A stretch of 56,958 nucleotides of DNA from Acidimicrobiia bacterium. GTDB taxonomy: Bacteria > Actinomycetota > Acidimicrobiia > Acidimicrobiales > AC-14. Below the pieces are notes generated by a model. That model did not search any database, was not told the origin of the DNA, and saw only the letters and a program-made list of their open reading frames with translations. The stretch is taken from contig JAHFUR010000026.1 of assembly GCA_023264995.1 (NCBI GenBank), positions 1 through 56,958 of the forward strand, in the 5' to 3' direction. Made by a program: the position numbers and the translations under genes. Every line of letters begins with the position of its first letter. Within the stretch, counting starts at the first letter, position 1. Below, piece after piece: positions 44,853 through 53,027 of the stretch.

Positions 44853-45641
44853 TCAGCCGCCTAGTTGCTTCATGTGGTCGATGGCCCGCTCGGCGGTGGG
44901 ATCGAACATCTCGTCCACGACTTGCCCGTCAGCCAGGAACACTATGCGGTCGGCGTGCGCGGCGGCGACAGGGTCGTGGGTCACCATGACGATCGTCTGG
45001 CCGAAGGCGTCGACGGCCCGGCGCATGAACGCCAGCAGCTCGCCCCCGGCGCGTGAGTCGAGGTTGCCCGTGGGCTCGTCGGCGAAGATGATCTCCGGCC
45101 GGGAGACCAGGGCCCGAGCGGCCGCGACCCGCTGCTGCTGGCCGCCCGAGAGCTCAGCCGGCCGGTGGCCGAGCCGGTCGCGCAGCCCGACGACGTCGAC
45201 GACGGTGTCGTACCAGTCAGGGTCGGGCTTCCGGCCGGCCAGCGCCAGCGGCAGGGTGATGTTCTCGGCCGCGGTGAGGGTGGGCAGGAGGTTGAACGCC
45301 TGGAAGATGAAGCCCACCCGGTCGCGGCGCAGGCGGGTGAGCTGGCGCTCACGCAGGGTGCCGAGGATGGTCTCGCCGATGGCCACCGACCCGGAGGTCA
45401 GGGTGTCGAGCCCGGCCAGGCAGTGGAGCAGGGTCGACTTGCCCGAACCCGAGGGGCCCATGATGGCCGTGAAGCACCCGGGGGCGAAGTCGACGTTGAC
45501 GCCATCGAGTGCCCGCACCGAGGTCTCGGCGTTGCCGTAGAGCTTGACTGCATTGACCGCACGAGCGGCGGGGACACTGGAGACCAGGTAGGGGTACCGG
45601 GTCTCGGTGTCGGTGGTGGGGGCTCTCATCAGCATGGTCAT
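44853..45641 (-). CDS. MacB/LolD-type ABC transporter ATPase
   Basis: 262-residue ATPase that pairs with the FtsX-like permease. Walker A is MGPSGSGKSTLLH, the Q-loop is IFQAFNLLPTLTA, the signature is ELSGGQQQRVAAARAL and Walker B is IIFADEPTGNLDS, the LolD/MacB hallmark. An N-terminal extension of about 30 residues precedes the core. ATG-rich start (MTMLMRAP) leaves the exact first codon open by up to five residues. Confidence 0.95.
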   Translation of the reverse strand: MTMLMRAPTTDTETRYPYLVSSVPAARAVNAVKLYGNAETSVRALDGVNVDFAPGCFTAIMGPSGSGKSTLLHCLAGLDTLTSGSVAIGETILGTLRERQLTRLRRDRVGFIFQAFNLLPTLTAAENITLPLALAGRKPDPDWYDTVVDVVGLRDRLGHRPAELSGGQQQRVAAARALVSRPEIIFADEPTGNLDSRAGGELLAFMRRAVDAFGQTIVMVTHDPVAAAHADRIVFLADGQVVDEMFDPTAERAIDHMKQLGG

Positions 45642-45659
45642 GACGGGTTCTCTCTGCTC

Positions 45660-46322
45660 CTAAGCGAGCTTGGCGGCGTGGCCCGGGCAGTACAGGGTCA
45701 CGGCTTGGCGGACGGCCCAGTCGGCCGTGGCCGGGGGGACGGTGATGGACGAGGGGATCATCGACAGGCCGGTCGCCTTCACCTGGGAGAAGGTCTGGCC
45801 GTTGTCGAAGGCGGTGCAGATCTGGTCGCCGGCCTGGTCGATCTGGGCCGGCGTCGGCGACACGAGCATGAGCAGGCCGCCGATCTGGCGCTTCAGCTCG
45901 GAGATCACGCCCTGGACCTCGGCGGCGGTCGGGGTGCGCCGGGCCACCTTCACCGGCGCCGGCGGCGTGGTGGGCGCCGGCGTGGGCGCCACTGTGGCGG
46001 CCGGCGTGGCCTTCACCGGGGCCTTGGTCGTCGGCGGGGCCGTCACGCGGGGCTTGGCCGCCGTCGTCGGGGTGGCGGCCGGACGGGCCGGGGCCGCCGT
46101 GGCGACGGTCGTCGGGGCCGGCGCCGGCGCCGTGGTGGTCGTGTCGCCGGGCTGGCGGGCACTCGGTGCCGTCACCTGCTCGGCCGACGAAAGCGCGGCG
46201 GTGTGGACCTGCCCATCGCCGCCGGACTGGATGACGGCGCCGGCGCCGGCGGCTATGCCCAGCGTCAGCGTGACGCCTGCAGCGCCGGCCAGCAGCTTCT
46301 TGTACAGGTTGGTGTTCGACAT
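45660..46322 (-). CDS. exported Pro/Thr/Ala-rich protein with DUF732-like domain
   Basis: 220 residues. A signal peptide or membrane anchor (LLAGAAGVTLTLGIAAGAGAV) is followed by an about 90-residue Pro-Thr-Ala linker typical of cell-wall-spanning segments. The C-terminal about 80 residues (DQICTAFDNGQTFSQV ... AVRQAVTLYCPGHAAKL) have the paired Cys and the YCP ending of the mycobacterial DUF732 family, of unknown function. It precedes the exporter genes on the same strand and may be its cargo or partner; this is inference from position. The ribosome site GGCGAGGGGCGAG supports ATG 46322. Confidence 0.75.
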   Translation of the reverse strand: MSNTNLYKKLLAGAAGVTLTLGIAAGAGAVIQSGGDGQVHTAALSSAEQVTAPSARQPGDTTTTAPAPAPTTVATAAPARPAATPTTAAKPRVTAPPTTKAPVKATPAATVAPTPAPTTPPAPVKVARRTPTAAEVQGVISELKRQIGGLLMLVSPTPAQIDQAGDQICTAFDNGQTFSQVKATGLSMIPSSITVPPATADWAVRQAVTLYCPGHAAKLA

Positions 46323-46407
46323 CTCGCCCCTCGCCTTCTCTCCCGTGGTTGAAGGAGATATCGACGAGTCAGGCCTATTCCTGAAGCAAACGGTTCCTGG
46401 TTGTTGG

Positions 46408-47175
46408 CTAGGAGGTGTCCCCGCCGATCCTGCGGATGGCGGTCAGCAGCTCGACGGGGATGGGGAAGATGAGGGTCGAGTTCTTCTCGGTGGCCACCTC
46501 GGCCAGCGTTTGCAGGGTGCGCAGCTGCAAGGCACCCGGTGCCGACGCCAGCATGTTGGCCGCCTCGGAAAGCTCCTGGCTGGCCTCCAGCTCACCGGTG
46601 GCGGCGATGACTTTGGCCCGCCGCTCGCGCTCGGCCTCGGCCTGGCGGGCCATGGCCCGGAGCAGTTCGGGGGGCAGGGTGATGTCGCGGATCTCGACCT
46701 GTTTGACCTCGACGCCCCACGCCCCGGTGGACACGGCGATCTTGTCCCGCAGCTCCTCGTTGACGGTCTCCCGGTGGGCCAGCAGGTCGTCGAGCTCGAA
46801 ACGCCCGATGATCGAGCGGAGGCTGGTCATGGCCACCCGTTGGCTGGCGAAGCGGAAGCTGTCGACCCCGAGCACGGCCTGGACCGGGTCGAGCACCTGG
46901 AAGTAGACGACGGCGTCGACCTGGATGGTCACGTTGTCGGCGGTGATGGCGGCCTGGGGCGGGATGTCGACCACCTCCACCCGGAGGCTCACCTTCACCA
47001 CCCGGTCGATCATCGGCAGGCGCACGACGATCCCCGGCCCCTTCGGCCCCTCCCGGATATGGCCCAGTCGGAAGAACACCGCCCGCTCGTACTCGGTGAC
47101 GATGATCAGGATCGACGGGAGGACGACGAACAGGACGAAGGCGGCGACGGCACCTGCCACGGCGAGGGTGGTCAT
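46408..47175 (-). CDS. SPFH/stomatin-like membrane scaffold protein
   Basis: 255-residue band 7 protein. One N-terminal helix (LAVAGAVAAFVLFVVLPSILII) anchors it, followed by YERAVFFRLG, GPGIVVRLPMIDRV, the SPFH core (RSIIGRFELDDLLAHRETVNEELRDKI) and the stomatin-type VEIRDITLPPELLRAMARQAEAERERRAKVI coiled-coil segment, cited by ITLPPELLRAMARQAEAER. It forms oligomeric membrane microdomains. Usually such genes neighbour an NfeD-like protease partner; none is seen here. ATG 47175 is chosen over an upstream GTG-type start. Confidence 0.93.
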   Translation of the reverse strand: MTTLAVAGAVAAFVLFVVLPSILIIVTEYERAVFFRLGHIREGPKGPGIVVRLPMIDRVVKVSLRVEVVDIPPQAAITADNVTIQVDAVVYFQVLDPVQAVLGVDSFRFASQRVAMTSLRSIIGRFELDDLLAHRETVNEELRDKIAVSTGAWGVEVKQVEIRDITLPPELLRAMARQAEAERERRAKVIAATGELEASQELSEAANMLASAPGALQLRTLQTLAEVATEKNSTLIFPIPVELLTAIRRIGGDTS

Positions 47176-47233
47176 GCCCCCCAGTCTGGCCCCGCCCGGC
47201 GCCGTGCGCACCGGACGGGGTTACGGGAGCTGG

Positions 47234-47407
47234 CTACTTCCGGGCGGCGTCGCGGAGGTAGTTGTAGATCGTGTCGGTCATGCCCTGGACGTTGTGCTTC
47301 TTGCGGGCGTGGGCCTCGACCTTGGTCTTGAGGTCCTCCTCGGTGGCCGCCCGCACCGTGAAACCACAACCCTCGGCCCCGGCCTTTGCGCAGCTGTGCT
47401 CGTACAT
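47234..47407 (-). CDS. DUF1059 small protein
   Basis: 57-residue protein, MYEHSCAKAGAEGCGFTVRA at the start and HARKKHNVQGMTDTI near the end. The spaced Cys residues and the KxHxxxxHG-like tail match the small DUF1059 family, common in actinobacteria and archaea, of unknown function (possibly metal binding). The start is fixed by a GAGGGAG ribosome site upstream of ATG 47407; the longer frame upstream has no coding character. Confidence 0.82.
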   Translation of the reverse strand: MYEHSCAKAGAEGCGFTVRAATEEDLKTKVEAHARKKHNVQGMTDTIYNYLRDAARK

Positions 47408-47486
47408 GTGGCGCTCCCTCTCTGATGTCGGCTCCACCAACGTTCGGAGCCGGCCCGGCGGCCGGATGACGCCGGCGGAGCGACTT

Positions 47487-47834
47487 TCAGGACGGCTGGG
47501 CCGCCGTCGCGCCCGCCGTCGTCGCGTCGACCCAGGCGTCGAGGCTGGCCGGCGTGATGTCACCACCGCTCAAGCGGCCGATCTCGGCCCCGTCGCGGAA
47601 CAGGAGGAAGGCCGGAAGGCCCATGACCCTCAGCGTCATGCACAGCCGGCGGGCGGTGGGAGCCTCCAGCTTCACGATCGAGAGGTCGCCGGCGCGGTCC
47701 GCCGCCATCTTCTCGACGTGGGGCATCAGTGCGATACAGGGCCGGCAGTCCGGGCCCCACACGTCGACCAGGACGGTGCCCTGGGCGACGAGATCGTCGA
47801 AGTTCTCCTTCGTGACCTCAACGAGGTTGCTCAT
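47487..47834 (-). CDS. thioredoxin with atypical GPDCRPC site, glycine-reductase-associated type
   Basis: 115-residue thioredoxin fold. The active site reads VDVWGPDCRPCIALMP, so the usual WCGPC is replaced by GPDCRPC. Glycine reductase operons of clostridia carry thioredoxins with the same deviation (GCVPC or GCEPC) and the same following pattern KALMPDVEEL; here it is IALMPHVEKMA. The later segment ARRLCMTLRVMGLPAFLLFRDG also fits that group. Family knowledge therefore suggests it re-reduces GrdA, whose operon ends 3.3 kb upstream on the same strand. The ATG overlaps the stop of a small upstream frame (ATGA). Confidence 0.9.
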   Translation of the reverse strand: MSNLVEVTKENFDDLVAQGTVLVDVWGPDCRPCIALMPHVEKMAADRAGDLSIVKLEAPTARRLCMTLRVMGLPAFLLFRDGAEIGRLSGGDITPASLDAWVDATTAGATAAQPS

Positions 47835-48022
47835 GAGGTTCGGACCTTCCCTTCGGCTTCGGTCGGGTCAAGCACCCGGTCAATGTAGGAAACCAGATCG
47901 TCGACCGCTATGCGAACCGACGTGGCAACGTCCCGGTCAAGGCCCCAGTCGAGCTGGCACCGAACGCGCCGACGGAAGTGGGGACCGCCCCCTCGTTCGC
48001 CCGGGCACGCCGGCTGTTGCAC
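47831..48022 (-). CDS. possible small open frame coupled to the thioredoxin
   Basis: A frame of up to 63 codons ends ATGA over the thioredoxin start. Only its last 33 residues (VATSVRIAVDDLVSYIDRVL then DPTEAEGKVRTS) look protein-like, with helix-compatible composition; the first 30 are Arg/Gly-rich and probably non-coding. It may be a short coupling peptide or the 3' remnant of a lost gene. Not recognised. Confidence 0.25.
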   Translation of the reverse strand: MQQPACPGERGGGPHFRRRVRCQLDWGLDRDVATSVRIAVDDLVSYIDRVLDPTEAEGKVRTS

Positions 48023-48049
48023 GGCTTTTCACAACGGCGACGCATGTGT

Positions 48050-50164
48050 TCAGGCGAGCGCCGACGAGGTGCCGGCCGGCCCCTCGCGCACCGGAGGTGC
48101 CCACTCGAGCGTGCTGTCGGTATCCGGGGCCAGGAGGTTGCCGATGGCCTCCCGGATGGCGCCGAGGCTCCTCTCGTCGTCCGTGCTGACGTAGACGTGG
48201 ACCGGGATGTCCTCGTCGTGCGCGTCGGCACGCCGTACGGACTGGTGGTGCAGCCAGTCGACCGTGCTACGTGAGGTGATGAGCACCGACACCAACCTGG
48301 CGTCAATCGCCGCTCGGATGATCGAACGGCGATTGGCCCCCCCGCACACGAGGATCACCGCGTTCCGGCTCGCGGCGGTGGCGAGGTCCTCGTAGTTGAG
48401 CCCTACGAGCACGCTCTTCGTCTCGGCTCGGGTCCCGTCGTGGTTGATGAACACGCCACCGATGGTCCCGGCAATGCGTTCGTCAGTCGTCGGCGGGAAC
48501 AGTTCCGGGCTCACGCCGCTCCACTGGTAGAGCCCGGACTGCTCGTCCCAGGGCGAGGCGGACACAAGGACGACGTCGGCGCCTTGGAGGCGCTTGGTCA
48601 GCTCCTCGTCCCAGGCGTTCAGCGTCCCGTCCAGCATGTAGCCGGGCTGAGTAAAGGCCTCGACCGTCCCGGCCGTCCCGGCCGTCCCCGCCCTCCCGGC
48701 CGTCCCCGCCCTCCCGGCGTAGAGGGAGCAGAGCTCGTGGGCGATCGACTCGGCTCCGAGGCTGGGCTGCGCGGGGAGGACTCCGATGGCGGGGGACCAC
48801 GTGAGATGGGCGCCGTGAGCGGAGGGGAGCTCGATCTCGCCGGCGGCATACATCTGCCGGAGCTCGTCGACGACCTGGCGCATGACCCAGCCCCAGGAGA
48901 CAACGATCCGGCCGCCGCCCTCGGAGACAAGGCGGGTGACGACCGCGTGAAGGTACCCAGCGGTCGCCCGGTGGAGGGCATGACCTTCCTGGTCCGTGTA
49001 CGGCTCGTCATTGAAGTCGACCGCGACGATCTCGGTCAGGTCGAACGCGGCGCGGAGCTCGGCCCGCTGCAGCGTGGGCGTGGGTGGGCTGCTCACCTCT
49101 ACGGCGAGGCCCTTGGCCCAGTCCTGCGCAGAGCGGGTGTTGTCAAGGCAACCGGTGTTCACGCCGGGGAGCTGGCAGGTCTGCTCGAGCATCCGGCCAC
49201 CACCGCCGAACGGCCGCGATTCCGCTGGCTCGTGGAAGGAGATCACCGTGTCGCACCGGTGCTCGATGATCTCGTTGGCGACGAGTACGTCTCCGCCCTC
49301 GGGGCCGGCAAGGAGGGGCATGACCTTGTCGGAGAACTCCGGGTGGACGGCAATCTCCAGTTGCCGGCGAAGGTCGCTCAGCGCGGCCGACGGTCGCCGC
49401 CCTGGGTCGATGGATGTCCCCAGCGACCCGAGGGCGCGGTCGAAGTACTCGATGGGTTGGCTGCCCATCCCGTCGAGGAACTCGACCTCCTGGGCCTCGT
49501 TGGCATACAGGAGCTTGAGCAGCCAGCCCGTCGTGCCGGTGGCCAGGATCCGGTAGTGGCGCGCGAGCATCGCCACGTTCGCCTTGACGAACTCGATCAT
49601 GGTCCCCTTGCTGCCGTCGTTCGACGTCAACGCGAGTGTCCGCTGGCCGAGGTGGAGGGGGCGCCCGTCATTCAGGATGCCTGGCCGCCAGTTCGCTGGC
49701 CGCCACATCACGCCGTCTCGCGGGGGCTCCGCGGCGAGGTCCAGCAGCGCCGGGGCTTCAAAGAGCGCCCATCGCGCCGCGTCGGCGTAGGTGATGATGA
49801 GCCGTACGCCGCGCTTGTTGGCGACCCGCTTGAGGATCTGGTTCTGGATGTCGTCGTGGTGGGGGTCACGGGCATCGATGAGGAGGAGCACGGCTGAGCA
49901 CTCGCCCCTGGCCACCATGGCGGCCACTTCCACCAGGCCGCCGTGGCTGCCCGTCCGGTGGCTCACAACATCGGCGCGTTCGTACAGGCCCGTCCCGGTG
50001 AGGCTGAGCGCCGTCCCCTCGGTGCAATGAAGGGCGAAGTTCTTGAGGGTGTCGGCATGCGCCCGGGCGAAGGTCAGGAACGGGCTGAGCTCGCCGTCTC
50101 GGGCGTGTGGGCTGGCCACCAGGATGACCTGCGGCTTGGACGGTACGCCGCTATTCGCCGTCAT
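48050..50164 (-). CDS. double methylglyoxal-synthase-like plus SorC-domain protein
   Basis: 704-residue cytoplasmic protein of unusual architecture. Domain 1 (about 10-135) and domain 2 (about 175-355) are both methylglyoxal-synthase-like: VILVASPHARDGELSPFL and IDARDPHHDDI in the first; LALTSNDGSKGTMIEFV, the phosphate loop ILATGTTGWL, AGPEGGDVLVANEIIEHRCD and VNTGCLDNTRSA in the second. Domain 1 keeps the PHxxD-like His/Asp but lacks the GGD Asp; domain 2 keeps GGD but has RPFGGGG instead of PHDPD. Residues about 375-680 match the SorC sugar-phosphate sensor domain (VLVSASPWDEQSGLYQWSG, GTIGGVFINHDG, VILVCGGANRRSIIRAAIDA). No helix-turn-helix is attached. ATG 50164 overlaps the upstream gene by 14 bp. 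Phosphosugar sensing is inferred. Confidence 0.75.
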   Translation of the reverse strand: MTANSGVPSKPQVILVASPHARDGELSPFLTFARAHADTLKNFALHCTEGTALSLTGTGLYERADVVSHRTGSHGGLVEVAAMVARGECSAVLLLIDARDPHHDDIQNQILKRVANKRGVRLIITYADAARWALFEAPALLDLAAEPPRDGVMWRPANWRPGILNDGRPLHLGQRTLALTSNDGSKGTMIEFVKANVAMLARHYRILATGTTGWLLKLLYANEAQEVEFLDGMGSQPIEYFDRALGSLGTSIDPGRRPSAALSDLRRQLEIAVHPEFSDKVMPLLAGPEGGDVLVANEIIEHRCDTVISFHEPAESRPFGGGGRMLEQTCQLPGVNTGCLDNTRSAQDWAKGLAVEVSSPPTPTLQRAELRAAFDLTEIVAVDFNDEPYTDQEGHALHRATAGYLHAVVTRLVSEGGGRIVVSWGWVMRQVVDELRQMYAAGEIELPSAHGAHLTWSPAIGVLPAQPSLGAESIAHELCSLYAGRAGTAGRAGTAGTAGTVEAFTQPGYMLDGTLNAWDEELTKRLQGADVVLVSASPWDEQSGLYQWSGVSPELFPPTTDERIAGTIGGVFINHDGTRAETKSVLVGLNYEDLATAASRNAVILVCGGANRRSIIRAAIDARLVSVLITSRSTVDWLHHQSVRRADAHDEDIPVHVYVSTDDERSLGAIREAIGNLLAPDTDSTLEWAPPVREGPAGTSSALA

Positions 50165-50759
50165 CGGCCTGGTCCAGTTCCCCCAAGGGTGGGCCGTCGA
50201 GCGTCGGCTCGTCCCCGGGGGGCCGAAGCAGGCGGAACAACTCGTCGGGGTTGCGCAGGAGCGAGGGATCGCGCTCAAGGGCCCGCTGCTCGGCGACCGA
50301 CATCGTGTGGGCGACGACCGAGCTTTTGCCCGAGGGCAGCGTCAGCTTGACGATCAGGATCGAGCCGATATGGAGAACGGCTCGTTCGGTGTGCTCCAGG
50401 GCGGCAAGCAAGTCCTGAGCTGCGCTGGCGTTGTTCTTGTTGGCCTCGCTCAGCGGCCCATCGAGATGTTGGACCTGCAGCGCGTGTTCGACCTTGGCCA
50501 CGCGCTCGTCGATGCCGGCACGAGCCTCGGGCGTGGAGAGCTTCGCCTTGCCGAGCTGGAACCATGACCCCCTGATCGGGTCTCCGGAGTACTCGAGTTC
50601 GACGCCTTGGCCGTGCAGGAGCTCCTCGAGCGCGGCCCGCACGTTGAGGAACACCCGCTCGTCGGTGCTGTCGATGTACAGGTCGACGGAGAGCCCGTCT
50701 CGCTCATCGACGCGGTCACCCGGGCCGATGCCTGTCCTCGGATCGAACCGCCCCGCCAC
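50151..50759 (-). CDS. uncharacterised 202-residue partner of the MGS-SorC protein
   Basis: Not recognised. The N-terminal part is beta-strand-like (GLSVDLYIDSTDERVFLNVR) with a helix (AALEELLHGQG); the middle is a Lys/Glu-containing helical hairpin (GIDERVAKVEHALQVQHLDG, then ANKNNASAAQDLLAALEHTE); the C-terminal part (VLHIGSILIVKLTLPSGKSS ... VAEQRALERDPSLLRNPDELFRLLRP) reads like a small compact domain, and the tail is acidic (LGELDQADDGE). It overlaps the MGS-SorC gene by 14 bp, so the two are co-translated and probably work together. No signal peptide or membrane segment. GTG 50759. Confidence 0.7.
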   Translation of the reverse strand: MAGRFDPRTGIGPGDRVDERDGLSVDLYIDSTDERVFLNVRAALEELLHGQGVELEYSGDPIRGSWFQLGKAKLSTPEARAGIDERVAKVEHALQVQHLDGPLSEANKNNASAAQDLLAALEHTERAVLHIGSILIVKLTLPSGKSSVVAHTMSVAEQRALERDPSLLRNPDELFRLLRPPGDEPTLDGPPLGELDQADDGE

Positions 50760-51130
50760 GCCCTCGCCTCCCGCCCGACCGCCGTGAATCTGGAACAGCC
50801 ACCCTCCGCCGCCCGCGACGACAGGGTCCCAGCACCGGAAGTGTACGGATTCTGGCCGCCCGCCGCACGTGCCCGGTCGAAACGAGGGTGGCTGCGAGCG
50901 AGGTCACGCCGTCATTGGTCGGAGCGTGTGTTCCCGGCGCTGACGAGCACGCCGTTGCCGACGGCCCAGGCGACCAACGCCCGGCCGCCGGCCTCGGCGT
51001 GCCCCTGTTCTCGTAGCGGCAGAAGTGGCGTACGTCGTGCGGCAGATTGGGCACGAAAGGTGCGGCCGAATAGCCACCGAGCGGAACCTGTCGCCGGCGC
51101 CGGCGCCGGCTGCTGTCGCCGGCGGCTGCC
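50760..51130. other. 371-bp spacer with no intact gene
   Basis: No convincing open frame on either strand. On the minus strand a short stretch ending at the TGA at 50912-50914 reads REQGHAEAGGRALVAWAVGN and looks protein-like; the neighbouring frame just upstream (VPLGGYSAAPFVPNLPHDVRH) could be its continuation after a frameshift. This may be the relic of a lost gene immediately after grdA. The region also must hold the promoter for the 202-residue gene. Confidence 0.45.
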
Positions 51131-51598
51131 CTACGCCTGAGCGCGCATGCCGGCCACCGTCGCCGCCAGGGCGTCGGCCTCCAGGACATCGGCCATCACG
51201 CCGATCTGGGCTTCCCAGACGTCGTCTGGGATGTCGGCGTGGATCAGTTCTTCGAGCACGTGGTAGGTGGGGAGGCCCAACTGGGCCCCGGCCAGGGCAC
51301 CTGCGTACGACGGGTCGCCCACGATGACCGTTTCAGCGGCGATCTCGGCGCTCTCCGGGTCGGGAGAGCCGAGCAGCACCACCAAGTCGGCCTTGTCGTA
51401 GGTCTGACTGGCCCGGAGGATGGCCTCCTGGGTCTGCAGGTCCATGGCGCCAGCGGCGGTTCAGACGAAGCACTCGGTGGCCACGAAGACCACCTCGGCG
51501 CCGGCGGCCTTCGCGCACGCGGCGATGGCGGGCCCGGAGATCCCGTCGCGTTCACCGACCGCGATCACTTTCTTGCCTTGGAGCAAGTTGCTGTTCAC
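51131..51598 (-). CDS. grdA: GrdA selenoprotein of a glycine-reductase-type complex (TGA = Sec46)
   Basis: 155-residue carrier selenoprotein A. It takes the carboxymethyl group from protein B as Se-carboxymethylselenocysteine and passes it to protein C. Reading through the TGA at 51461-51463 gives a full-length Grd[21 protein letters not shown], then ATECFV[14 protein letters not shown], then [20 protein letters not shown] and [15 protein letters not shown]. The Sec context CFVUxAAGAMDL is the family signature and the length matches (usually about 158). GTG 51598 directly follows the grdC stop, with GGAAGG as ribosome site. Without recoding, only a 104-residue C-terminal piece or a 45-residue N-terminal piece would be annotated. 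Confidence 0.95.
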
Positions 51599-53023
51599 CT
51601 ACCTTCCAGCTTCTAGGCCGACGTTGCGTTCGAGCAACACGCTCATCCCATCGGACAGTTGGCACATGCGGCCCAGGAACAGGCTGCCCTTGGCCAACAG
51701 CATGACCTTACCGGCGCCGCCGGTGGTAAGGCGATCCAGGGCGTGCGGCACGTAGCAGAGGGCCGACGCCAGGTGGCCCTGGGTAGGGGCGTAGCCGGGC
51801 ATGCCCCGTTCGGCCACGAAGGCGGCGATGTCGGCCCGGGCGATGTCGCCTTTGGCCGCGGCCAGGGCGGCGATGATCTTGTAGTTGCGCTCCGGCACGT
51901 TGCCCGAACCCTGGGGCTCAGTGATCTCGGGGTTGTGGAGCTCGGTCGCGTAGTCGTCGACGTCGGTCATGGCGATGCCGTTGCGGGTGAGCGGTTCGAT
52001 GGCCAGCGCCTTCATCACCTCGGCCGCCGCGCCGCCGGCGGACACCTTGTGGCGGCCGACCACGTCGAGGCGGACCCTGGGCGACGTGCCGTCGTCGGCC
52101 TCGACCAGGCAGGCCGTGCCGCCGAGGACGTCCTCCATGATGGGGAGCTCCTTGGCCAGGTGGCCCTGGAACTTCATGCCCAGCTTGGCCATCGACCCAC
52201 CGGAGACGATGGCCACCCGGCGGAAGACGCCGGCACTCACCAACGACGAGGCCACCACCAGGGCGGGCACGAAGGCGGCGCAGAAGTTCTTGACGTCGGC
52301 GCCGGAGGCGTCGGTGCACCCGGCGGCCTCGGCCACCGCCTTGCCCATGTTGCCCCCGCCGCGCTGGTAGCGGTCGCCGATGGCTTCCTCGCCGCAGCCG
52401 ATGACGTAGTCGATGGACGTGGGGTCGATGCCGGAGCGTTCCAGGAGGTGGAGGAGGGCCAGGGTGGCCGTGGCCTTGGCCGCCAGGTTGTCGATGAGGA
52501 CGTGGGCCGACAGGGACTCGTCGTCGGCCTGGGCGCAGCGCATGACTGCGCCGGCGGTGAGGCGCAGGGCCTTGGGCTCGGCGGCCACGGCCTCGATGTC
52601 GCCGGCGGCCTTGTCGATCTTGTCGAGGGCGAGCGCTTTGGCCAGGGGATGGCCGGCCAGCGCGGCCGCGGCGGTGGCGGCCGCCTCCGGCGAGAGGGCG
52701 AACAGCTCGAAGTCGTCGACCGCGGCGAGCAGGCCGAGGAACTCCTCCTCCGGCATGATCTCGCCGAACCGCCCGGTGCGCCGGGGGGCGCCGGCGTTGG
52801 CCGACCACGGCCGGTCGCCCAGGTCGCGAGGGTGGATGTTGCCGATCCAGGCCTGGTGGGGCGGGTAGGCGGCGGCCTCGTCGTAGGTGCGGAGGGCGGC
52901 GGCGAACCTCTCGGCCTGTTCGGCGCTCTTGGGCAGCTCCCGCCGGGGCTTGGATCCATGGCGGGCCAGGCTGGGCACGTGGGCCAGGACCTGGGCGGCG
53001 GCACTGATGACGACGTCGGGCAT
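51599..53023 (-). CDS. grdC: GrdC, protein C beta subunit of glycine-reductase-type complex
   Basis: 474-residue ketoacyl-synthase-III-like subunit that receives the two-carbon unit from GrdA as an acetyl thioester and, with GrdD, releases acetyl phosphate. Family features: AAAQVLAHVPSLARHGSKPRRE at the start (cited by SLARHGSKPRRE), YVIGCGEEAIGDRYQRGGGN, and KNFCAAFVPALVVASSLV, whose Cys is in the FabH nucleophile position; HNPEITEPQGSGNVPERNYK and RGMPGYAPTQGHLASA are conserved GrdC blocks. It follows grdB by 4 bp. The partner GrdD is not present anywhere in the window. Confidence 0.93.
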   Translation of the reverse strand: MPDVVISAAAQVLAHVPSLARHGSKPRRELPKSAEQAERFAAALRTYDEAAAYPPHQAWIGNIHPRDLGDRPWSANAGAPRRTGRFGEIMPEEEFLGLLAAVDDFELFALSPEAAATAAAALAGHPLAKALALDKIDKAAGDIEAVAAEPKALRLTAGAVMRCAQADDESLSAHVLIDNLAAKATATLALLHLLERSGIDPTSIDYVIGCGEEAIGDRYQRGGGNMGKAVAEAAGCTDASGADVKNFCAAFVPALVVASSLVSAGVFRRVAIVSGGSMAKLGMKFQGHLAKELPIMEDVLGGTACLVEADDGTSPRVRLDVVGRHKVSAGGAAAEVMKALAIEPLTRNGIAMTDVDDYATELHNPEITEPQGSGNVPERNYKIIAALAAAKGDIARADIAAFVAERGMPGYAPTQGHLASALCYVPHALDRLTTGGAGKVMLLAKGSLFLGRMCQLSDGMSVLLERNVGLEAGR

Positions 53024-53027
53024 ACCC

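Noticed and set aside
50760-51130. Possible grdD downstream of grdA
   Set aside because: No frame in this 371-bp spacer has GrdD/PlsX-like sequence, and it is far too short for the roughly 380-residue protein.
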